NCBI GenBank assembly: GCA_913062845.1
Contig: CAJXVZ010000013.1
Span: 1-61,572 of the forward strand
Length of the DNA: 61,572 nt
Origin: an uncultured Psychroflexus sp.
Lineage (GTDB): Bacteria > Bacteroidota > Bacteroidia > Flavobacteriales > Flavobacteriaceae
Direction: 5' to 3'
Shown: positions 35,643 to 45,123 of the stretch, piece by piece
Numbering within the stretch: the stretch's first letter is position 1
Layout: each line of letters opens with the position of its first letter
The notes under the pieces: generated by a model
Seen by the model: only the letters and a program-made list of their open reading frames with translations
Told to the model about the DNA's origin: nothing
Databases searched by the model: none
Translations under genes and position numbers: made by a program

Positions 35643-36602
35643 ATGAATATTCAGCATCACATAAAGACCCTTTTGTACAGACATGACTGCGTGATTGTAT
35701 CCGGTCTTGGTGGCTTTATTTGCAAACTGCAATCAGCGAGAATTGAAGATGATTACGTCATACCACCATCCAAAAAGGTAAGTTTTAATCAAAACTTAAA
35801 CACTGGTGACGGGCTACTTGAAAATCATGTAGCGAAATATGAAAAGGTGTCATACCAAATTGCTGAATACAATATCATGGAATTTAGCCAAAAAGTAAAA
35901 AATACTTTGGTCAGTGAACATGAAGTTTTATTGAATGGCTTAGGCACATTTAAATATAATGACAACAATAATTTGGTTTTCGAACCTGAAGAAAATCAGG
36001 AATGGTATTTAGAAGCTTACGGTCTTCCTAAGTTTAAGTTGTCGCCAATTGCTGTCCAAAAGAACAACCAAGAAAAAACTGAGCCGGTATCTGTTCCTTC
36101 AGAAAAAATTGTAGACCTCAAGCAAACTGAAAAGAAATCATCCAGACCGCTGTCGGCATTTTTGAAATATGCGGCTGTAGGAGCAGTGATTATTGGAATA
36201 GCAGGTGTTTTTGGAACTGAAATCTACAAAACTAAGGTTGAAGCTTACAATCTTGCAGAGCAACAAAAGGCAAATGATCTGATAGAACAGAAAATTCAAA
36301 AAAGCAGTTTTGTTTTTTCTCAGCCTTTAAACCCTCTTTCTGTGGAAGTTGAAGTTGAGGAAAAAAATTACGGAAAATATCATATTGTTGGAGGTGCTTT
36401 TCGGATCAAATCCAATGTTGATAAAAAAATAAAGCAGCTCCAGGAGAAAGGTTTTGATGCCAGGTATATTGGTACTAATTCTTATGGTTTGCATCAGGTC
36501 GTCTACGGCAGTTATAAAGATAAAACAGAAGCCTTAAAAAACCTTAAACAGATAAAAGCAAACGAAAATAGCGGTGCCTGGCTTTTCGTTAAGGAACTTT
36601 AA
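35643..36602 (+). CDS. HU-CCDC81 and SPOR domain-containing protein
   Basis: 319 residues. Residues about 1-135 carry two prokaryotic CCDC81-like HU domains (LLYRHDCVIVSGLGGFICKLQSARI, VLLNGLGTFKYND). A membrane helix follows (AVGAVIIGIAGVFGTEIY, about 178-197). The C-terminus (YHIVGGAFRIKSNVDKKIKQL ... SGAWLFVKEL pattern) is a SPOR domain, which binds denuded glycan strands at division sites. The HU half would face the cytoplasm and may touch DNA, linking chromosome and septal wall; that link is inference. Confidence 0.85.
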   Translation: MNIQHHIKTLLYRHDCVIVSGLGGFICKLQSARIEDDYVIPPSKKVSFNQNLNTGDGLLENHVAKYEKVSYQIAEYNIMEFSQKVKNTLVSEHEVLLNGLGTFKYNDNNNLVFEPEENQEWYLEAYGLPKFKLSPIAVQKNNQEKTEPVSVPSEKIVDLKQTEKKSSRPLSAFLKYAAVGAVIIGIAGVFGTEIYKTKVEAYNLAEQQKANDLIEQKIQKSSFVFSQPLNPLSVEVEVEEKNYGKYHIVGGAFRIKSNVDKKIKQLQEKGFDARYIGTNSYGLHQVVYGSYKDKTEALKNLKQIKANENSGAWLFVKEL

Positions 36603-36625
36603 GAAAGGTTTCCCGGACAATCCCT

Positions 36626-36633
36626 TATCTTTG
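36626..36633 (+). promoter_or_regulatory. predicted -7 promoter element of the thioesterase gene
   Basis: TATCTTTG, exact TAnnTTTG, ends 13 bases before the ATG at 36647, so the leader would be very short. Confidence 0.5.
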
Positions 36634-36646
36634 CAAAAATTTTTTG

Positions 36647-37156
36647 ATGGAAATTAAACATCCCAAAGATTCTAAAACAGAAATGACGGATTTGGTGTTG
36701 CCAAGTGAAACCAATCCTATTAATAATTTATTTGGAGGAGAATTGCTCGCCAGGATGGACAGGGCTGCAAGTATTGCAGCCAGAAGGCACTCGCGAAGAA
36801 TAGTCGTTACAGCTTCTGTAAACCATGTAGCTTTTAATAAAGCCATTCCTCTTGGAAGCGTAGTCACTGTTCAGGCTAAGGTTTCCAGAACATTTAAAAC
36901 CTCTATGGAAGTCTATCTTGACGTCTGGACAGAGGACAGAGAAAGCGGCAGAAGGCTAAAAGCTAATGAAGCTATTTATACATTTGTAGCGGTAGATGAC
37001 ATGGGTCATCCTGTGCCTGTGCCAAAGATTAAACCGGAAACTGAACTGGAGATCGAACGATTTGAAGGTGCGTTAAGACGTAAACAACTCAGTCTGGTTT
37101 TGGCAGGAAAGATGAAACCTCATGATGCCACAGAACTTAAAGCTTTATTTGAATAA
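36647..37156 (+). CDS. acyl-CoA thioesterase (hotdog fold, BFIT/BACH type)
   Basis: 169 residues from the ATG at 36647; the TTG three bases earlier adds nothing. The hotdog core reads NNLFGGELLARMDRAASIAARRHSRRIVVTASVNHVAF, with the Asn/Asp pair typical of YciA/BACH acyl-CoA hydrolases, and EAIYTFVAVDD in the second half. It would hydrolyse acyl-CoA to free acid and CoA; chain-length preference is unknown. Confidence 0.88.
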   Translation: MEIKHPKDSKTEMTDLVLPSETNPINNLFGGELLARMDRAASIAARRHSRRIVVTASVNHVAFNKAIPLGSVVTVQAKVSRTFKTSMEVYLDVWTEDRESGRRLKANEAIYTFVAVDDMGHPVPVPKIKPETELEIERFEGALRRKQLSLVLAGKMKPHDATELKALFE

Positions 37157-37177
37157 TTTTGATCTAATACCATAAAT

Positions 37178-37615
37178 ATGTACACCGCTGTTCAACATTT
37201 ACATTCTTACTGGGCTTACCTTGTCCTTCTTGTAGTCGTTTTGGCTACATTTAATACACTTATCAAATTGATTGGTAAAAAGCCTTTTGGTCCTCAGGAC
37301 TTCAGGATTTCTTTATTTGCACTTATAACTATGCACTTACAGTTGGTTATTGGTTTGGTGCTTTATTTTGTATCACCTTATTTTTCTGCTTTTTCGAATG
37401 AAGGAATGGGAGAAATAATGAAGGATAGTACGTTGAGGTTGTATCTGATCGAACATCCTTTGACTATGATTCTGGCTATTGTTTTTATTACTATAGGTTA
37501 TTCAAAACACAAAAAAGTACTTTCATCAAGTAAAAAGTTCAGAAAGCTGTCCATTTTTTACAGTATAGCACTTATTCTACTTTTGTCCAGAATTCCATGG
37601 CAAAATTGGTTTTGA
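37178..37615 (+). CDS. four-helix membrane protein (cytochrome b-like, uncertain)
   Basis: 145 residues with four predicted helices and several His in or near them (AVQHLHSYW, ITMHLQLVIGLVLYF, IEHPLTMILAIVFITIGYSKHKK). Flavobacterial relatives are often labelled cytochrome b, and the paired His would allow heme binding, but no formal heme motif proves it. It follows the thioesterase gene by 21 bases, probably on the same transcript. Confidence 0.6.
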   Translation: MYTAVQHLHSYWAYLVLLVVVLATFNTLIKLIGKKPFGPQDFRISLFALITMHLQLVIGLVLYFVSPYFSAFSNEGMGEIMKDSTLRLYLIEHPLTMILAIVFITIGYSKHKKVLSSSKKFRKLSIFYSIALILLLSRIPWQNWF

Positions 37616-37633
37616 ATCAGCAAAGCCTGTAAT

Positions 37634-38233
37634 CTAATCTTTTTGTTTAGGCTTGTAGATCACTATAATCTGGATAATTATGGCAAGTATAACCAGCACA
37701 ATAATTTCCAATTGTGTGAATAGTTCAACATCATCAATGGCCTTTTTGCTGATAGACAATTGTCTGCTTCCCTCGTCTATCTGAATATTTGACAGATCGT
37801 ATAAATCCTGTTTAACATTGTCGATTTGATGTAGTATCTTTTCTGAGTTTTCAAATCTAGAATCTCTGTATCTTTTTTCAGCGGCTTTAAGCACATCCAA
37901 ATTATCTTTAAGACTACTGAATAATTTACTTTCAGCTATAGTTAGTTTAGTGTCCTCAAATTTTAAAATGGAATTATCTATGTTATCATTAACTTTGGAA
38001 TTGCTTGTGTTAAAAAATACGGTGTCATTCTTCGCCAGAGCCAATTCTTTCTGGTGTACAGATTTCAGCATATCAAAGATCAATTTTTTTGCTATCAATC
38101 TGTCTTCATAGATGGTTTCTACCGATTCTTTAACCCTAACAAAATTATTTTTGTCAATTAGGTTGGTTGTTACTATCAAAATAAAAACAACAAGTATTCC
38201 CAAAACCCATTTTAATTTATTTAAAAAAGTCAT
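37634..38233 (-). CDS. membrane protein with four-helix-bundle sensor domain (4HB_MCP-like)
   Basis: 199 residues: an N-terminal helix (WVLGILVVFILIVTTNLI), about 140 helical periplasmic residues (VETIYEDRLIAKKLIFDMLKSV, KILHQIDNVKQDLYDLS) and a second membrane helix (LEIIVLVILAIIIQIIVIY) with a short charged tail. This is the sensor layout of chemoreceptors and histidine kinases but no output domain follows, so it would need a partner. Confidence 0.7.
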   Translation of the reverse strand: MTFLNKLKWVLGILVVFILIVTTNLIDKNNFVRVKESVETIYEDRLIAKKLIFDMLKSVHQKELALAKNDTVFFNTSNSKVNDNIDNSILKFEDTKLTIAESKLFSSLKDNLDVLKAAEKRYRDSRFENSEKILHQIDNVKQDLYDLSNIQIDEGSRQLSISKKAIDDVELFTQLEIIVLVILAIIIQIIVIYKPKQKD

Positions 38234-38430
38234 AGCTGAAATTCTATTAATATACTATGTAAAGATAAGAAATCAACTAAATCTAAATACTCAAAAGGTA
38301 ACAAAAAGCTTATTCAACCTAAACCCAGGCTTGAATTGTATAATTCAATGACCTTGCTACAACAAATCCCCTTTATCTCTTTTCAAAATAAACAATTGTA
38401 TGCAAAACTTCCTTTTAGCCTTAAAAATCT

Positions 38431-38438
38431 TACTTTTG
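38431..38438 (+). promoter_or_regulatory. predicted -7 promoter element of leuS
   Basis: TACTTTTG, exact TAnnTTTG, 19 bases before the leuS ATG. Confidence 0.5.
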
Positions 38439-38457
38439 CAGCAAATTTTAAGCAGTT

Positions 38458-41400
38458 ATGAGCGGGTATCACTTTAGAGAAATTGAAGCCAAATGGCAAA
38501 AATACTGGGCAGAACAAAAAACATTCAAGGCTAAACAACCCGAGGAGTCAGGTGAAGAAAATAATCCACCTTTCTACGTTTTAGATATGTTCCCTTATCC
38601 TTCAGGAGCAGGTCTTCACGTTGGCCATCCGTTAGGTTATATTGCCAGTGATATCTATGCCCGATACAAACGTCATAAAGGATTTAACGTGCTGCATCCG
38701 CAAGGCTATGACTCTTTTGGATTGCCGGCAGAACAGTATGCTATTCAGACGGGTCAACATCCGGCTAAAACAACTCGGGATAATATTAAGCGATATCGTG
38801 AGCAATTGGATCGCATCGGCTTTTCTTTTGACTGGGACAGGGAAGTCCGCACCAGTAATCCTGAATATTACAAATGGACGCAATGGATCTTTATTCAGCT
38901 TTTTGAATGTTATTATGACTTAGACGAGCAGCAGGCCAAACCTGTTTCTGAATTGTCGGCCATATTTGAAAAAGAAGGAAATATCAATGTCATTGTCGCC
39001 TGTGATGAGGATACAGAAACATTCAGCGCAGAAGATTGGAAAGCCTTTTCTGATGATCAAAAAGAACAAATTCTGTTAAAATACCGTTTGACCTATCTTG
39101 CGGAAACCGAAGTGAACTGGTGTCCGGCTCTTGGAACTGTTTTGGCGAATGATGAGATTGTAAATGGTGTGTCAGAAAGAGGCGGTCATCCTGTGGTCAG
39201 AAAGAAAATGAAGCAATGGAGCATGCGCATTTCTGCCTATGCAGAACGTCTGCTTTCCGGTTTAGAGGATCTTGAATGGACAGAGAGCATCAAAGAGGCA
39301 CAGCGTAACTGGATTGGAAAATCGGTAGGTGCTTCTGTAAAATTCAAAGTTCAAAACTACGAAGAAGTGATTGAGGTCTTTACGACAAGACCAGATACTA
39401 TTTTCGGTGTGTCATTTATGACACTCGCTCCTGAGCATGAACTGGTCAAAAAGATCACGACAGAAGAGCAAAAAGAAGCTGTTGAGGCATATATCGCAGA
39501 AACCGCAAAACGTAGCGAAAGAGACCGTCTTGCAGATGTAAAAACCATCAGTGGTGTATTTACAGGTGCTTATGCTGAACATCCGTTTACAAAAGCGCCT
39601 GTGCCCATTTGGATCGGAGATTATGTGTTAGCCAGTTATGGTACGGGCGCTGTCATGGCTGTGCCTTGCGGCGACCAGAGAGACTATGATTTCGCTAAGC
39701 ACTTCAATATTCCTATTCCTAATATCTTTAAAGATATTGATATTTCAGAACAGGCCTTTTCTGAAAAAGAAGGGGCAGTCATCGCTAATTCTGACTTTCT
39801 GAACGATCTACCCATCAAAAAGGCCATTAAACGCGCTATTCATGAAATAGAAGGACAAGGCTTTGGAGCATCCAAAACCAACTATAGACTAAGAGATGCC
39901 GTTTTTTCCAGACAGCGCTACTGGGGTGAACCTTTCCCGGTCTACTACGTGAACGGATTACCAAAAATGATTGAAGAGAAACATTTGCCTTTAAATTTAC
40001 CGGAGGTTGAAAAGTATTTACCAACAGAATCTGGTGAACCACCTTTAGGTAGAGCAGAGGTTTGGGCATGGGACACCAATTCAAATACTGTTGTAGATAA
40101 CGAAAAAATTGATCATAAAACTATTTTTCCTTTGGAGTTAAATACCATGCCAGGTTGGGCAGGCAGCTCGTGGTACATGTTCCGCTATATGGAAACTGAA
40201 AAACGAGATGAGGTATTTGCTTCAAAGAATGCTTTGGACTATTGGCAAAATGTCAATTTGTATGTGGGTGGCAGCGAGCACGCCACAGGGCACTTGCTGT
40301 ATTCGCGTTTTTGGACAAAGTTTTTGAAAGACCGCGGATTTATAAATGTCGATGAGCCTTTCCAAAAGATGATCAATCAGGGGATGATTTTGGGGGAAAG
40401 TGCTTTTGTCTCTGTGCAAAAAATAGTATTTAGTGTTGATTTAAATGAAAACAAAGATAAAACTGAGATTAAAGATATTCCAGAGCCTATCACTTTTGTT
40501 ATTAGCAATAATTTAGCAGAAAACTTTAATATTGACAAATTTGAAGATTTTTCTATCAATAATGAATCATTAGAAAATACAATTCAAGAAATTAGACTTA
40601 AAGCACAGCAAATTTGTGATAAACAAAATTCTACCCACATAAATAAGAGAGGAAAATTGAAGTATGCATCTTTGCCAAAGTATAAAACCTATGCTGATGT
40701 CAATCTCGTCAATACCTCCAATGAAATGGATATCGAAGGCTTTAAGAAATTCCGTCCGGAATTTAAAAATGCTGAATTTATTCTAGATAATGGAAAAGTT
40801 TATTCTTCTAAAGAGCAGTCTGATGGTAAGTTTCTAGTTAGCCGTGAAGTCGAAAAAATGTCCAAATCCAAATACAACGTCGTTAACCCCGATGATGTTT
40901 GTGATGAATATGGCGCTGATGCCTTGCGTTTGTTTGAAATGTTCCTTGGACCAATAGATCAGGCCAAACCCTGGAATACAGCTGGGCTTTCGGGTGTGTA
41001 TGGTTTTTTAAAGAAATTCTGGAAGCTTTACCATCAAGGAGCTGATTTCTTCGTATCCGAAAACGAACCCTCGAAAGAGGCCTTTAAAGTACTTCACCAA
41101 ACCATCAAAAAAGTGAACGAAGACATTGAAGCTTTTAGCTTTAATACCTCTGTATCAGCCTTTATGATTTGTGTGAATGAGCTTCAGCAGCTCAAATGTA
41201 ATGACAGGGCTGTTTTAGAACCTCTTTGTATTTTACTTTCTCCTTTTGCTCCTCATATTTGTGAAGAGATTTGGGAAAAATTAGGTCACTCAGAGAGTGT
41301 GGAATATGCACCTTATCCAGTGTTTGAAGAGAAATATCTTGTGGAAGACACAAAGACCTATCCCATTTCATTTAACGGTAAAACACGATTTACTTTAGAT

Positions 41401-41535
41401 CTCTCATTAGATCTGTCAAAGGATGAAATAGAAAAGGCCGTAATGGAAGACGAGCGCACGCAAAAGCAATTGGATGGCAGGACTCCCAAAAAGGTCATTG
41501 TTGTTCCAGGTAAGATCGTGAATATCGTAGGTTGA
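38458..41535 (+). CDS. leuS: leucine-tRNA ligase
   Basis: 1025 residues. Charges tRNA-Leu with leucine and edits wrong amino acids. HIGH motif region PYPSGAGLHVGHPLGY (about 46-61), CP1 editing domain (TTRPDTIFGVSFMTLAPEHELV, YGTGAVMAVPCGDQRDYDF), KMSKS (KMSKSKYNVVNPDD, about 799) and the anticodon-binding C-terminus are present. Between MINQGMILG (about 639) and KMSKS lie about 155 residues, far more than in the E. coli enzyme. The extra part is Lys/Asn/Glu-rich (VFSVDLNENKDKTEIKD, RLKAQQICDKQNSTHINK). Flavobacterial enzymes vary here. The stop codon overlaps the next gene's TTG start. Confidence 0.97.
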   Translation: MSGYHFREIEAKWQKYWAEQKTFKAKQPEESGEENNPPFYVLDMFPYPSGAGLHVGHPLGYIASDIYARYKRHKGFNVLHPQGYDSFGLPAEQYAIQTGQHPAKTTRDNIKRYREQLDRIGFSFDWDREVRTSNPEYYKWTQWIFIQLFECYYDLDEQQAKPVSELSAIFEKEGNINVIVACDEDTETFSAEDWKAFSDDQKEQILLKYRLTYLAETEVNWCPALGTVLANDEIVNGVSERGGHPVVRKKMKQWSMRISAYAERLLSGLEDLEWTESIKEAQRNWIGKSVGASVKFKVQNYEEVIEVFTTRPDTIFGVSFMTLAPEHELVKKITTEEQKEAVEAYIAETAKRSERDRLADVKTISGVFTGAYAEHPFTKAPVPIWIGDYVLASYGTGAVMAVPCGDQRDYDFAKHFNIPIPNIFKDIDISEQAFSEKEGAVIANSDFLNDLPIKKAIKRAIHEIEGQGFGASKTNYRLRDAVFSRQRYWGEPFPVYYVNGLPKMIEEKHLPLNLPEVEKYLPTESGEPPLGRAEVWAWDTNSNTVVDNEKIDHKTIFPLELNTMPGWAGSSWYMFRYMETEKRDEVFASKNALDYWQNVNLYVGGSEHATGHLLYSRFWTKFLKDRGFINVDEPFQKMINQGMILGESAFVSVQKIVFSVDLNENKDKTEIKDIPEPITFVISNNLAENFNIDKFEDFSINNESLENTIQEIRLKAQQICDKQNSTHINKRGKLKYASLPKYKTYADVNLVNTSNEMDIEGFKKFRPEFKNAEFILDNGKVYSSKEQSDGKFLVSREVEKMSKSKYNVVNPDDVCDEYGADALRLFEMFLGPIDQAKPWNTAGLSGVYGFLKKFWKLYHQGADFFVSENEPSKEAFKVLHQTIKKVNEDIEAFSFNTSVSAFMICVNELQQLKCNDRAVLEPLCILLSPFAPHICEEIWEKLGHSESVEYAPYPVFEEKYLVEDTKTYPISFNGKTRFTLDLSLDLSKDEIEKAVMEDERTQKQLDGRTPKKVIVVPGKIVNIVG

Positions 41536-41921
41536 GATTTTCCGCAAGCATAGCATTGATACTGGTTTTTATTTTCCAATCCTGTAATTCCACAAAAAAG
41601 GAAATAGAAGCCGATGATACAACACCTACAACAACGACAATACTTAAAAATGCAATCGATAAGATTTTGGACGAACGAATGAAAAAAGAAGGCTATAGCT
41701 TTGGCACTGTGATCTTTTTGGAAAATTCGGATTGTTCTTATGTAATTCTGGATGAAATCTCTGAAGTGAACTTTGACCCTGTCAATTTTGATTCTTCAGA
41801 GTTTTCAGAATTCAAAAAAGATGATCAAAAGGTATATTACAAATACAGGCCATTAAGAATGATGAACAGGTGCGCTGAAGCATCACCTATAGCGTTGTTA
41901 TCCGTAAGGGAGAGGAAATAA
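41532..41921 (+). CDS. hypothetical lipoprotein with TTG start
   Basis: 129 residues. The first codon is TTG at 41532, overlapping the leuS stop (TTGA); no ATG lies before the signal sequence, and only TTG gives MRFSASIALILVFIFQSCNS, a good SpII signal. The mature part has no recognised family (EGYSFGTVIFLENSDCSYVILDE, NRCAEASPIALLSVRERK). Translational coupling to leuS is likely. Confidence 0.7.
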   Translation: MRFSASIALILVFIFQSCNSTKKEIEADDTTPTTTTILKNAIDKILDERMKKEGYSFGTVIFLENSDCSYVILDEISEVNFDPVNFDSSEFSEFKKDDQKVYYKYRPLRMMNRCAEASPIALLSVRERK

Positions 41922-41960
41922 TAAAGTCTGTTTTTTACCTTTTAATAATTAGTTCTATGA

Positions 41961-44960
41961 TTACTTCACTATAATTTTACCCGTTTTAAAGTTATTACCA
42001 TATCCCATTCTTACAATATATGTTCCTGATGAAGCATATGACATATCTAAATGGTAAATATAGTGGCCATCATTATTTTTAGAAACGACGTCATAAACCA
42101 ATTGCTGTCCTAACATATTGAACAGACCAAATTTAAGATCCTCGGCTCTATCTGATGAAATGAGCAAAATTTCAAATTGGTTGTTTGATTTACTTACTAC
42201 GCTAAAAGCAGCGTCATTTTGTTCAAAATTATCAGTATTTAAAGAGGTATCGATAATATTTACACTGATATCAACTGTATTGCCAAATTCCAGATCTCCG
42301 CAGGGATCATTCAAGTCTCCGGAAGCATTAGGATCATAGCCCCGAATGCGCATATCATGAGTGCCCAAATTTGCATCTGTAGGAATGGTAATATTGAAAA
42401 ACTGATCTGTATCTGTAGATCCGAAAGGGACAAAAAATGAATCCTGCACCAACTCACCGGAATCTGTAAAATTTCCGTTGTCGTTAAAATCGATCCATAC
42501 GGATATGGACTGCGGTGTATACCCGGTTTGAAATACTACCGGATGAATATTGCTTCCAACAGCTCTGTCCAAATCTGTGATTTGGTTGGTCAGATCTTCA
42601 AACCCATCTGAACAGGGCACAGAATCAATATCAATGCTGCCTATTTCTATCATGGTAATGCCATCACCAAAAGTACAATCTCCCGAGGGCTGGCATAGTT
42701 CATTACTCACATCAATAGACAGGCAGTCGTTATTTGGATCCTGATCATTAATTAGAGCAGTACATGCTTCAATGACATATGTTTGTCCAATAACAGAGAC
42801 ATCTACCGGTTGAATAAATGAGTATACCAAACTACTTCCTGCAGGAACAACATCATTGACTGTTTCTGTGGTTAATGCAGAGCCATCTACGGTATAAAAC
42901 ACATCAAAACCTGACTGGTCTGATGAGCCAAAATTTTCTATGGTGACTGTAACGGTTTCATTACCCAGAGATGTACCTGTAACCGGAGAACTTATTTGGG
43001 TAATACTTAGATCATTGGAAAGCAGGTGCGAAATATTTGCTGAAGAGCAATCATTGATATTATCTTCATCTATATTATAAACTGTGCATGCCGTTACTTC
43101 ATATGTTTGTCCTTCGGTTGAAAAATCTGCTGCTGTATTAAAAGTAAATGTTGTTGATGTGCCACTTGGTAAAACACCGGCAAAAGGTTCTGTGATTAAA
43201 GTGCCACCATCAACCTGATAAGTTACATTAAATCCAGATGCATCATTTTGCCCGTAGTTGAAAACTGTCACGGTAACATTTTCAGCAGAAGACAAATCCC
43301 CATCAACTGGCGCATCGATGCTTACCACACCAACATCGTTGTTGGTATTTGGTGCAAGTTGAAAGACTCCACAAATGTTTTTCCTGCCGTTTTGCATGAG
43401 TTCGTTGACAAACCAGAATTTTTTGTCGTTCGCTGGATCTATATCAATTTTACTGTAATCGCCATAACGGTCAAATCCAGGTATATTTGCATCACCAGCC
43501 ATAATTACACCTTCTGCAACATCCATAATACCTGTTCCTGAAGAGGCGGCAAGCTGACCTGTAAAATAAGATCCGACTCTTACAGTGTTCGGGGTGTTAG
43601 GTCCGGACATTGATGTATAGCCCATACCAATATTGCCTTGGCCATCCATAATCATACTGGCATTCCAGGCGTGTCTGCCATTTGGTGCTACGTAGGTCCC
43701 TTCCTGATAAATTGTCCAGGGTTGGCCTTCTGCAGTTTGTCTCAATTCATACCAGCGTACACCGGCAAGTTCACCCTGACTACCATCAGTATCTACAACA
43801 AAATTAAATAAGGCCGAATTATGAGTAGGAAACTTTCTGAACTGAGCCTGATTCATAATAATCCATTGTAATGCATCGATGTCCTGACCACCGGGCTGCG
43901 TTAGGTTGTTAAATGCACCGCCATCAAAGGTTGAAATAAAAGGTGTAACAGAACCATCGGCAGTACCATTGATGTCGATACCAAGCCTTTCCGGATTACT
44001 CACCGTTGAATTGTTTGGGTTGTTCCAATCCATGGTAACACTCCATAATTTTAAATGATCATCTTCTGATACGCTTGCCCAACTGTCATCTGCCATATGT
44101 ACAATAGTAGCAGGTCCGGAAATTTGTGCATTGTGGCTCAAATTTAAAAACTGGGGTGCATCAAATCCATCACTTTGCCAGCCTGGTAAATTGAACGAAA
44201 CCAACTGAGCGTTTGGGTTTCCGAGAAGCATTTCACTTCTTTCAAATACGTGAAAAGTACCATTAGCATTATCGGTCATGTAATAGCCGTCATGCCATAC
44301 CGATAATTTCTGATAATCTACAACAGGCGTATAAGTATAAACTGTCCAGGTGTCATTAAGAGGATCCGGGCCGTTAGATACCGCAATCTGAGCGCCATTT
44401 CCTAAAAATGATAACACCCAGCGGTCTGCTGTGTTATCATAAGAGGCTGTCAGGTCACAACAACCGCCATTCGGGAAAATACTTGGATTTGGTGACAACT
44501 GAGCAGTTAAGGGGTTACCACTTTTATCAAAGATCCTGAAAGCAGTGTTTGTAACAGCTATGTAATGATTTGGCCCAACAGCTCCGGCCGGATCTGTTGG
44601 CTGAGAATTTGATGCTGCGGTTTCAAAAACTAATTCAGCAGAATTGTTTGGATTTTGTTGTGCGTTCTTTTGTAGAAGCGCTAGTTGATCGTCACCATCT
44701 GATCCCTTTCCCGGAACAATGGTATTATGCCTCTTTTTTAACTTCCCCCTTCCGTCCTGCATTTCTTTTATTTCCAATAGATCAACTACAGTCAAATTAT
44801 CCAGCCGTGATGAAATAGAAGGAACATGGTCTACAGCATCAGGCTGCAATACCTGGAAAGGTTTTTTGGAATCATTTGAAGATTGCTGCGCATGCAAATC
44901 ATGATTTGTTAAAACAATTAATGTGAAAACAATAGAAATAAATAAAAATAATGATCTCAT
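41961..44960 (-). CDS. secreted multidomain protein with CARDB-like, GEVED and T9SS sorting domains
   Basis: 999 residues. Signal peptide MRSLFLFISIVFTLIVLTNHD. The first ~530 residues form a large exo-domain (TDPAGAVGPNHYIAVTNTAFRIFDKSG, YGDYSKIDIDPANDKKFWFVNE) resembling propeller-like secreted proteins. Two CARDB-like repeats follow at about 538-640 (VTVFNYGQNDASGFNVTYQVDGG) and 648-745 (VTIENFGSSDQSGFDVFYTVDG), then a GEVED domain near 821 (VWIDFNDNGNFTDSGELV). The C-terminal ~85 residues (LGQQLVYDVVSKN ... GTYIVRMGYGNN) are a T9SS type A sorting domain. Predicted surface or secreted; ligand unknown. Confidence 0.85.
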   Translation of the reverse strand: MRSLFLFISIVFTLIVLTNHDLHAQQSSNDSKKPFQVLQPDAVDHVPSISSRLDNLTVVDLLEIKEMQDGRGKLKKRHNTIVPGKGSDGDDQLALLQKNAQQNPNNSAELVFETAASNSQPTDPAGAVGPNHYIAVTNTAFRIFDKSGNPLTAQLSPNPSIFPNGGCCDLTASYDNTADRWVLSFLGNGAQIAVSNGPDPLNDTWTVYTYTPVVDYQKLSVWHDGYYMTDNANGTFHVFERSEMLLGNPNAQLVSFNLPGWQSDGFDAPQFLNLSHNAQISGPATIVHMADDSWASVSEDDHLKLWSVTMDWNNPNNSTVSNPERLGIDINGTADGSVTPFISTFDGGAFNNLTQPGGQDIDALQWIIMNQAQFRKFPTHNSALFNFVVDTDGSQGELAGVRWYELRQTAEGQPWTIYQEGTYVAPNGRHAWNASMIMDGQGNIGMGYTSMSGPNTPNTVRVGSYFTGQLAASSGTGIMDVAEGVIMAGDANIPGFDRYGDYSKIDIDPANDKKFWFVNELMQNGRKNICGVFQLAPNTNNDVGVVSIDAPVDGDLSSAENVTVTVFNYGQNDASGFNVTYQVDGGTLITEPFAGVLPSGTSTTFTFNTAADFSTEGQTYEVTACTVYNIDEDNINDCSSANISHLLSNDLSITQISSPVTGTSLGNETVTVTIENFGSSDQSGFDVFYTVDGSALTTETVNDVVPAGSSLVYSFIQPVDVSVIGQTYVIEACTALINDQDPNNDCLSIDVSNELCQPSGDCTFGDGITMIEIGSIDIDSVPCSDGFEDLTNQITDLDRAVGSNIHPVVFQTGYTPQSISVWIDFNDNGNFTDSGELVQDSFFVPFGSTDTDQFFNITIPTDANLGTHDMRIRGYDPNASGDLNDPCGDLEFGNTVDISVNIIDTSLNTDNFEQNDAAFSVVSKSNNQFEILLISSDRAEDLKFGLFNMLGQQLVYDVVSKNNDGHYIYHLDMSYASSGTYIVRMGYGNNFKTGKIIVK

Positions 44961-45096
44961 AACCGGATAATTGAATTGAAGAAACAGGTTTTTTGTTACT
45001 TTTTCTTTAGTCTAAAGTGATTTTCAAATATATGATTTTCAAATCTTAATATGACATAAAAGATTTTTACTGTCTTTAATTCAATAATTTTATTGC

Positions 45097-45104
45097 TAAA
45101 TTTG
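45097..45104 (+). promoter_or_regulatory. predicted -7 promoter element
   Basis: TAAATTTG, exact TAnnTTTG, 19 bases before the ATG of the secreted protein gene at 45124. Confidence 0.5.
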
Positions 45105-45123
45105 AGTTTTAAAATTATACAGG

